Of a stretch of DNA of 27,175 bases, positions 22,761 through 27,175 are shown in pieces. The notes below the pieces were generated by a model. It saw only the letters and a program-made list of their open reading frames with translations. It ran no database searches and was not told the DNA's origin. The number at the start of each line of letters is the position of its first letter. The first letter of the stretch is position 1. The position numbers were made by a program, and so were the translations under genes. This stretch comes from an uncultured Aeromicrobium sp. (GTDB lineage: Bacteria; Actinomycetota; Actinomycetes; Propionibacteriales; Nocardioidaceae): assembly GCF_946221465.1 (NCBI RefSeq), contig NZ_CAMJVP010000015.1, forward strand, positions 1 through 27,175, read 5' to 3'.

Positions 22761-23446
22761 GATGCCTGCCGTGGCGGCGCCGGTCGGCGCCGGTCGATCT
22801 CGCCGCTGACGGCGACCGCTGCGGTCAGCAGCGCCGCGAGCGCCAGACCCGCTCCGAGGTGCAGGCGAAGCAACAGTGCGCCGGTGGCGGCCCCCGCGAG
22901 CATCAGCATCACCGCGGCGAGGCGACGTCCCGCATGCGCCGATCCCCGGCGGGTGCCGAGCGCGGAGTCCGCGGCCAGGCCGGTGATCGTGGAGGTCACG
23001 ACGACAGTGGTGACGTCCTTGACGGCCAGTTGCCGGGCGGTCGCGGCCTGCAGGCCCATGGCGATACCCAGGCTGCCGGTGATCGCGGCGGCGCCGAGGT
23101 GGCTCTGGTCGTCGGCGAGCAGCAGCCAGGCGGCCACGGAGCCAAGGATCGCTGCAACCACGGCGAAGATCACCGAACTCTGGACCGTCCAGCCTGCGGG
23201 GTTGCGGCGTTGGAGGCGGCCAGCGGCGGTGGCGCCGGTGAGGAAGCCCACGAGGGCCATGGTGGGCCCCAGGACAGGGAGGTCATCGGCCTGAGTCAGA
23301 CCCATGCCCAAGATGACCACGTTGCCGGTCATATTCGCGGTGAAGACCCGGTCCAAACCCAGGAAGCCGACCGCGTCGACGATCCCGGCGGAGAAGGTCA
23401 GCGCGAGCATCAGGGGCAGGTGCGCTGAGCGAGGGGAGGCAGTCAT
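22757..23446 (-). CDS. DUF1275 (YoaK-like) membrane protein
   Basis: A 229-residue integral membrane protein with about six hydrophobic helices. Typical DUF1275 features are the early SAGIVDAVGFLGLDRVFTANMTGNVVILG segment (about 18-46) and the later GLQAATARQLAVKDVTTVVVTSTITGLAAD segment. The ATG at 23446 is chosen because the open frame beyond it runs into the promoter. No ribosome binding site is visible, so the message may be leaderless or nearly so. The family function is not established; transport of a small compound is plausible. It is the first gene of the (-) unit with the MAK32-like kinase and nucleoside phosphorylase, an unusual pairing for this family. Confidence 0.88.
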   Translation of the reverse strand: MTASPRSAHLPLMLALTFSAGIVDAVGFLGLDRVFTANMTGNVVILGMGLTQADDLPVLGPTMALVGFLTGATAAGRLQRRNPAGWTVQSSVIFAVVAAILGSVAAWLLLADDQSHLGAAAITGSLGIAMGLQAATARQLAVKDVTTVVVTSTITGLAADSALGTRRGSAHAGRRLAAVMLMLAGAATGALLLRLHLGAGLALAALLTAAVAVSGEIDRRRPAPPRQAS

Positions 23447-23455
23447 GGTGGTGCT

Positions 23456-23485
23456 AGTATGCACTTGGTCCAACCAAGATACCAA
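23456..23485 (-). promoter_or_regulatory. Promoter of the DUF1275-kinase-phosphorylase unit
   Basis: On the minus strand, a -35-like TTGGTA (23480-23485) and a -10-like CATACT (23456-23461) are separated by 18 bases, each matching four of six consensus positions. Transcription would start within a few bases of the ATG at 23446. The FadR-type operator fills the spacer, so binding would block RNA polymerase. Confidence 0.55.
23464..23478. promoter_or_regulatory. FadR/GntR-type operator
   Basis: Perfect palindrome CTTGGT-CCA-ACCAAG, which fits the TNGTNNNACNA consensus of FadR-subfamily regulators; a third ACCAAG half-site follows at 23481-23486. It lies between the divergent DUF1275 and FadR-type genes, 35 bases before the regulator ATG, so autoregulation plus control of the (-) unit is expected. 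Confidence 0.75.
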
Positions 23486-23512
23486 GAAGACCATTCACGG
23501 GGAGGCGCTGCC

Positions 23513-24211
23513 ATGCAGGTCGCTCGGATCGAACGCCCGACCCACACCATCGGGGGTGCGGTCGGTGCACATCTGCTGCAGTTGATCGCCACCGAACTCA
23601 AGCCCGGTGATCGGTTGCCCCCGGAGCGGGAGTTGGCTGCCAGCCTCGGCGTCTCGCGCACCTCGGTGCGCGAGGCCCTGGCCGAACTGCATCAGCGGGG
23701 GCTGGTGGAACGGCGACCGGGCCGGGGGACAACCGTCCTCGCGCCGCCGGAACATGCAGGCGAGTTGGAGGAGCGCCTCGCCGCGGAGACGGCCCGTCAC
23801 ACCGACGCCGCCGAACTGCGGCTCATCGTCGAACCCCAGATCGCCGCACTGGCGGCCCGCCGGGCGGGCGAGAGCGACCTCCTCGCGCTGGAGCGCACGC
23901 TCGCCGAGTCCGAGGGCGAACTCACCGCGGAGGACTCGCTGAAGCTGGACATCCGGTTCCATCTGCAGCTCGCCACGGCGAGCCGCAATCCACTGCTGGA
24001 GCCGCTGTGCTCCTTGACCAGTGACTGGGTGCGCGAGGTGCGGGCGTACTCCCACCGGACCTCGACCGGGCGACAGCGGTCTCTCGAGGGGCACCGGGCC
24101 ATCTATCAGGCGGTGCGTGCGAGGGATGCGGAAGCGGCCTGCGAAGCGATGGTGGCCCATCTGGGCGAGGTTGCTGCGCTCGGCACAGACGTGCTGGGGG
24201 ACGACCGTTGA
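23513..24211 (+). CDS. FadR-subfamily GntR regulator (FCD domain)
   Basis: A 232-residue transcription factor. The winged helix spans about residues 15-75 (LKPGDRLPPERELAASLGVSRTSVREALAELHQRGLVERRPGRG). The alpha-helical FCD effector domain follows (about 90-225), with likely metal ligands in KLDIRFH, EGHRAIYQ and MVAHLG. The ATG at 23513 has GGGGAGG seven bases upstream, so the longer frame from 23459, which would run through the operator, is rejected. It is one base coupled (TGATG) to the formamidase gene. It probably controls its own operon and the divergent DUF1275 unit through the TTGGT-NNN-ACCAA site. Confidence 0.94.
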   Translation: MQVARIERPTHTIGGAVGAHLLQLIATELKPGDRLPPERELAASLGVSRTSVREALAELHQRGLVERRPGRGTTVLAPPEHAGELEERLAAETARHTDAAELRLIVEPQIAALAARRAGESDLLALERTLAESEGELTAEDSLKLDIRFHLQLATASRNPLLEPLCSLTSDWVREVRAYSHRTSTGRQRSLEGHRAIYQAVRARDAEAACEAMVAHLGEVAALGTDVLGDDR

Positions 24212-25293
24212 TGCTGCGAGCTGGCGAGGGCCCGTGTCCGGGGCAGGAGTACCTTCCCGCCCGGCCCGGTGAGCTGTTCTGGGGTCGGCTGCCCTGTGCT
24301 GCGGATCGGCCGGTGCTGTCGGTGCGGCCCGGGACGTCGGTGACGATCGACACGGTCTCCCACGAGGGCGTCCTGGAGGACCAGGGCAGCGATCCGGTGG
24401 CGTTCTTCGGGCGGTTCGGAGTCGAGGCCGATGCCGTCCTGCCGGAGGCCCGCGATCTCGCCTCGGGGCGCTTCGTGCAGCGGCGCCGCGAGGACGGTCC
24501 GCACGTGGTGACCGGGCCGATCGAGGTCATCGGGGCGCAGCCCGGCGACGTGCTGGCGATCACGCTCTTGGCGACGCACCGGCGTGTGCCGTACGGCGTG
24601 GTCTCCAATCGTCACGGACGCGGAGCCCTGCCCGGCGAGCTGCCGCGTGCCGAGGGGACGGTCAGTGTCTACGCCGACGTCGAACAGGGGCGCGACGACG
24701 ACGGATCGGGTCCGGCGTTCGGCCGGATGCTGCGGCGCGCCGGCGGCACGACGCACGTGCGATTTCCGTTGCGGCCCTTCCTCGGCATCATGGGCGTGGC
24801 GGTTCCGGGTGCCGAGCGTCCGCACTCGGTTCCGCCGGGGCCCCACGGTGGCAACATCGACATCAATCTGCTGACCGCCGGCAGCACCTTGTACCTGCCG
24901 GTGCGCGTGCCAGGGGCATTGGCCTACGTGGGCGACCCGCACTTCGCGCAAGGCGACGGGGAGGTGGCTCTGACCGCGATGGAGGCCTCGCTGCGGGCGA
25001 CCGTGCATCTCGACGTGCTTGGCGCCGGCGAGGTCTCTGAGCGGTTCGGTGAGTTGTCCGGGCCGCTGGCGGAGACGGTCGACTTCCTCGTCCCGACTGG
25101 CATGGACGAGGACCTCGATGTGGCGGTCCAGAACTGCGTGCGCTCGGCACTGGGTGTGTTGCAGGTCGCGTACGGTATGGACGAGGCCCATGCCTACGCC
25201 TATCTGAGCGCCGCGACCGACTTTGACATCTCGCAGGTGGTCGACCTCGTCAAGGGCGTGCACGCCCGCATCCGCAAGTCCGACTTCGCCTGA
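24211..25293 (+). CDS. Acetamidase/formamidase family enzyme
   Basis: A 360-residue FmdA/AmdA family amidohydrolase. Clear family motifs are PHGGNIDINLL (211-221) and GDPHFAQGDGEVA (241-253), with HGGNID supplying metal or catalytic residues in characterised members. These enzymes hydrolyse formamide or short aliphatic amides to ammonia and the acid in the cytoplasm. The ATG at 24211 shares its A with the regulator's TGA; an in-frame TTG three bases earlier is unlikely. It would suit the last step of a nitrogen-release route, where ring fragmentation gives a formamide or similar amide (inference). Confidence 0.93.
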   Translation: MLRAGEGPCPGQEYLPARPGELFWGRLPCAADRPVLSVRPGTSVTIDTVSHEGVLEDQGSDPVAFFGRFGVEADAVLPEARDLASGRFVQRRREDGPHVVTGPIEVIGAQPGDVLAITLLATHRRVPYGVVSNRHGRGALPGELPRAEGTVSVYADVEQGRDDDGSGPAFGRMLRRAGGTTHVRFPLRPFLGIMGVAVPGAERPHSVPPGPHGGNIDINLLTAGSTLYLPVRVPGALAYVGDPHFAQGDGEVALTAMEASLRATVHLDVLGAGEVSERFGELSGPLAETVDFLVPTGMDEDLDVAVQNCVRSALGVLQVAYGMDEAHAYAYLSAATDFDISQVVDLVKGVHARIRKSDFA

Positions 25294-25308
25294 AAGTCAG
25301 CACTCCTC

Positions 25309-25328
25309 CCCATCGGCTAGCCGATGGG
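25309..25328. terminator. Bidirectional stem-loop between convergent genes
   Basis: Perfect 20-base palindrome: an 8-base stem CCCATCGG/CCGATGGG around a CTAG loop. It lies exactly between the formamidase stop (25293) and the stop of the opposing GntR gene (25331). No T-run is present, as is common in GC-rich actinobacteria. Confidence 0.7.
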
Positions 25329-25330
25329 TC

Positions 25331-26005
25331 TCAGCCGTAGACGGCGGTGAGGATCTCGCGTACCCGCCGATGATTCACCGCGATGTGGTGCTCGACCTCG
25401 GCGCGGGCACGCTGCTTGTCGCCCGACACGATCGCGTCGAGGAGCCGCTGATGCTCCGGGAGGATGTTGCTGTTTTCCTCGTACTCGCGATCGTGCAACG
25501 AGAGCAGCTTGAGAAAGAACTGCAACTCACGGGTCAGCCCCGCATAGAACTCGTCGATCCGCGAGCTGCCGATGAAGGCCGTGATCGCGGCGTGGAAGGC
25601 CAGGTCGAATCGGACGATCGTATCGACGTCCTGACTGCGGGTCGCGGTGGCCAGATCGCCGAACGCCTTCTCCAGCCGGTCCAGCTGCTCGGCCGTCGGA
25701 TCGAAGGAGACCGCGTACGCCTCCAGGCGGGACCGCGCCAGGTAGAGGGCGTCCACGGTTTCCGGGGTCGGCGAGATGACGACGGCCCCGCGGTTGGCCT
25801 CGTGGTGGACCAGGCCGCTGAGCTCCAGGATGCGCACCGCCTCGCGGACGGTGTTGCGCGCCACCCCCAGTTCAGCGGCGATGGCGGCCTCGCGCAGCCG
25901 CTGCCCGGGAGTGAAGGCGCCGTCGAGGATCCGGTCGGCGATGGCCTCGCTGACCTGCTGGGCCGTCGTCACCCGCCGGAGCTTCACGCCGTCGAAGAAC
26001 GCCAT
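25331..26005 (-). CDS. GntR-family regulator with FCD domain
   Basis: A 224-residue regulator. The winged helix is near residues 12-75 (FTPGQRLREAAIAAELGVARNTVREAVRILELSGLVHHEANRGAVV); the FCD domain at about 85-215 carries the conserved RFDLAFH, LPEHQRLLD and EVEHHIAV metal-ligand motifs. The ATG at 26005 gives normal family length; the longer frame from 26053 uses a GTG inside the palindromic control region. It is divergent from the aldehyde dehydrogenase gene, whose promoter carries nested inverted repeats, so it is the likely regulator of that gene. Confidence 0.92.
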   Translation of the reverse strand: MAFFDGVKLRRVTTAQQVSEAIADRILDGAFTPGQRLREAAIAAELGVARNTVREAVRILELSGLVHHEANRGAVVISPTPETVDALYLARSRLEAYAVSFDPTAEQLDRLEKAFGDLATATRSQDVDTIVRFDLAFHAAITAFIGSSRIDEFYAGLTRELQFFLKLLSLHDREYEENSNILPEHQRLLDAIVSGDKQRARAEVEHHIAVNHRRVREILTAVYG

Positions 26006-26035
26006 GGGCGGAGCATATCGCGCACGTCGCTGTAA

Positions 26036-26094
26036 TGTAGAAGTGATCTTCACTTTTCGGGCTATTTACACAGATGGCGCAAAAGTGTTCTACA
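26036..26094. promoter_or_regulatory. Nested inverted repeats, candidate GntR operator
   Basis: TGTAGAA (26036-26042) pairs with TTCTACA (26088-26094), and CACTTTT (26051-26057) pairs with AAAAGTG (26081-26087). The right copy is contiguous (AAAAGTG-TTCTACA); the left copy has eight extra bases between the two words, which themselves make a local palindrome AAGTGA-TCT-TCACTT (26041-26055). The right part overlaps the -10 box of the dehydrogenase gene, so binding should repress it. Confidence 0.6.
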
Positions 26095-26096
26095 GT
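26091..26096 (+). promoter_or_regulatory. -10 box of an apparently leaderless dehydrogenase transcript
   Basis: TACAGT fits TANNNT and ends seven bases before the ATG at 26104, the spacing expected if the A of ATG is the first transcribed base. No ribosome binding site is present upstream of that ATG. A weak TTTACA (26065-26070) could be a -35 box, but the spacer is long (20 bases). Confidence 0.55.
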
Positions 26097-26103
26097 TGCG
26101 CAT

Positions 26104-27175
26104 ATGCGTACCGATCATGACCGCAGCCCGTCACCGACTGACGCCAGCTCGACGACGGCACCCCAGCAGGTGCCGAGCACGCCGCGTGAGCTCCTCGTGG
26201 GCGGCCGATGGCGCGCGGCCGACAGCCGGGCCCGGATGGCCGTGGTCAACCCCGCCACGGAGCAGACCCTTGCCGAGGTGGCCGACGCCGGCCCGGAAGA
26301 CGCGCGTGCCGCGGCTGAGGGTCTCGCCCAGGCACAGCCGCACTGGGCTCGCACGAGCGCGCGTGAACGCTCCGAAATCCTCTACCGGGCCTTCTCCCTG
26401 ATGGTCGAGCGTACCGACGAACTGGCGCTGCTCATGACGCTGGAGATGGGCAAGCCCTTGGCGGAGGCCCGCGGCGAGGTGGCCTACGCTGCCGAGTTCT
26501 TCCGCTGGTTCGCCGAGGAAGCGGTGCGGATCGACGGCTCCTTCGGCGACCGCCCGGACGGGACGGCACGCTCGCTGGTGATGAAGCAGCCGGTTGGTCC
26601 CAGCCTGCTCATCACACCCTGGAATTTCCCCCTGGCCATGGGCAGCCGCAAGCTCGGCCCGGCGCTGGCCGCCGGATGCACCGCCCTGCTCAAGCCCGCA
26701 CCGCAGACACCGCTGTCGTCGCTGGCGCTGGCCCAGATCCTGATCGAAGCGGGACTTCCTCCGCAGACGCTCGCGGTGCTGCCGACGAGCCGCGCTGAGG
26801 CGGTCGTCCCGGAGCTCATGTCCAGCGGGGTCTTCCGCAAGTTGTCGTTCACCGGATCCACCGAGGTCGGCAAGCTCCTCTTGGCGCAGGCCTCCGCCAA
26901 CGTCATGCGCACCTCGATGGAGCTCGGCGGCAACGCACCCTTCATCGTGCTGGACGACGCTGATCTCGACGTGGCAGTCGAGGCGGCGTTCCAGGCCAAG
27001 ATGCGCAACATGGGCGAGGCGTGCACGGCCGCCAACCGCATCTTCGTGCATCGGTCCGTCGCCGAGCCCTTCGCCGCCGGGCTGGCCAACCGCCTCGGCG
27101 GGCTCACCGTCGGTGACGGCACCCAGCCCGGCGTCGACGTCGGGCCCCTCATCGACGCCGCCAGCCGCGACAAGG
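26104..27175 (+). CDS. Aldehyde dehydrogenase, succinate-semialdehyde dehydrogenase-like (3' end outside window)
   Basis: An open frame of 357 codons runs off the window end without a stop; about 100-130 residues of a typical 480-residue enzyme are missing. The ALDH fold is clear: ITPWNFP with Asn174, cofactor-region LKPAPQTP with Lys197, the FTGSTEVG motif (249-256), Glu273 in MELGG, and nucleophile Cys307 in GEACTAANR. The GEACTAANR form is usual for NAD(P)-dependent succinate-semialdehyde dehydrogenases, which oxidise a small semialdehyde to a dicarboxylate for the TCA cycle. The first 28 residues are a low-complexity Ser/Thr/Pro extension. It is divergent from a GntR/FCD gene. It could complete oxidation of the carbon skeleton of the compound degraded upstream, or belong to a separate locus. 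Confidence 0.93.
   Translation, partial: MRTDHDRSPSPTDASSTTAPQQVPSTPRELLVGGRWRAADSRARMAVVNPATEQTLAEVADAGPEDARAAAEGLAQAQPHWARTSARERSEILYRAFSLMVERTDELALLMTLEMGKPLAEARGEVAYAAEFFRWFAEEAVRIDGSFGDRPDGTARSLVMKQPVGPSLLITPWNFPLAMGSRKLGPALAAGCTALLKPAPQTPLSSLALAQILIEAGLPPQTLAVLPTSRAEAVVPELMSSGVFRKLSFTGSTEVGKLLLAQASANVMRTSMELGGNAPFIVLDDADLDVAVEAAFQAKMRNMGEACTAANRIFVHRSVAEPFAAGLANRLGGLTVGDGTQPGVDVGPLIDAASRDK

Noticed and set aside
1..27175. Mobile element, prophage or CRISPR content
   Set aside because: No transposase, integrase, phage gene, tRNA-linked attachment site or regularly spaced repeats were seen on either strand.

Overview
The window is about 27 kb of GC-rich DNA, densely coded with many 4-base ATGA or 1-base TGATG gene overlaps. 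It has lipoprotein substrate-binding proteins, several GntR regulators and at least one apparently leaderless promoter. This fits a high-GC Gram-positive bacterium (Actinomycetota); the genus cannot be called. No rRNA, tRNA, CRISPR array, transposase or phage gene was seen. Nearly all genes are accessory catabolism, import or regulation.

Layout. Bases 68-1066 (-) encode a patatin-like hydrolase that looks unrelated. Bases 1120-4509 (-) form a translationally coupled set: cupin, creatininase-family amidohydrolase, isochorismatase-fold cysteine hydrolase, and a deaminase-type amidohydrolase. A 355-base divergent control region (4510-4864) separates it from a (+) operon at 4865-9217. That operon holds a THI5/NMT1-type ABC importer (lipoprotein, ATPase, permease) and an amidase with an N-terminal AtzH-like NTF2-fold domain. 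A GntR/UTRA repressor (9230-9952, -) diverges from a (+) pair at 10176-12388: a methylenetetrahydrofolate reductase-like protein with an N-terminal Cys cluster, and a phosphotriesterase-family metallohydrolase.

Bases 12398-19908 (-) are a second block: methyltransferase, SIS-domain protein, a second THI5/NMT1-type importer with two permeases, a PfkB kinase and an RpiR-type regulator. Further upstream on the same strand (20013-23446) are a cytoplasmic BMP-like binding protein, a uridine-phosphorylase-like enzyme, a second PfkB kinase with an altered catalytic motif, and a DUF1275 membrane protein. A FadR-type regulator is divergent and coupled to a formamidase/acetamidase (23513-25293, +). It is followed by a bidirectional terminator, a GntR/FCD regulator (-) and a divergent semialdehyde-dehydrogenase-like gene cut by the window end (+).

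Interpretation (inference). The mix of two importers for small heterocycle-like ligands, a nucleoside phosphorylase, two PfkB kinases, an SIS sugar-phosphate protein and at least five amide or ring C-N hydrolases suggests an island for taking up and dismantling an N-glycosylated nitrogen heterocycle. The sugar would be phosphorylated and isomerised, and the ring nitrogen released through cyclic-amide, carbamoyl and formamide hydrolysis, with a one-carbon branch through the MTHFR-like protein. I recognise no described pathway with this gene set. The substrate is unknown, and the window could equally hold two or three independent catabolic loci side by side.
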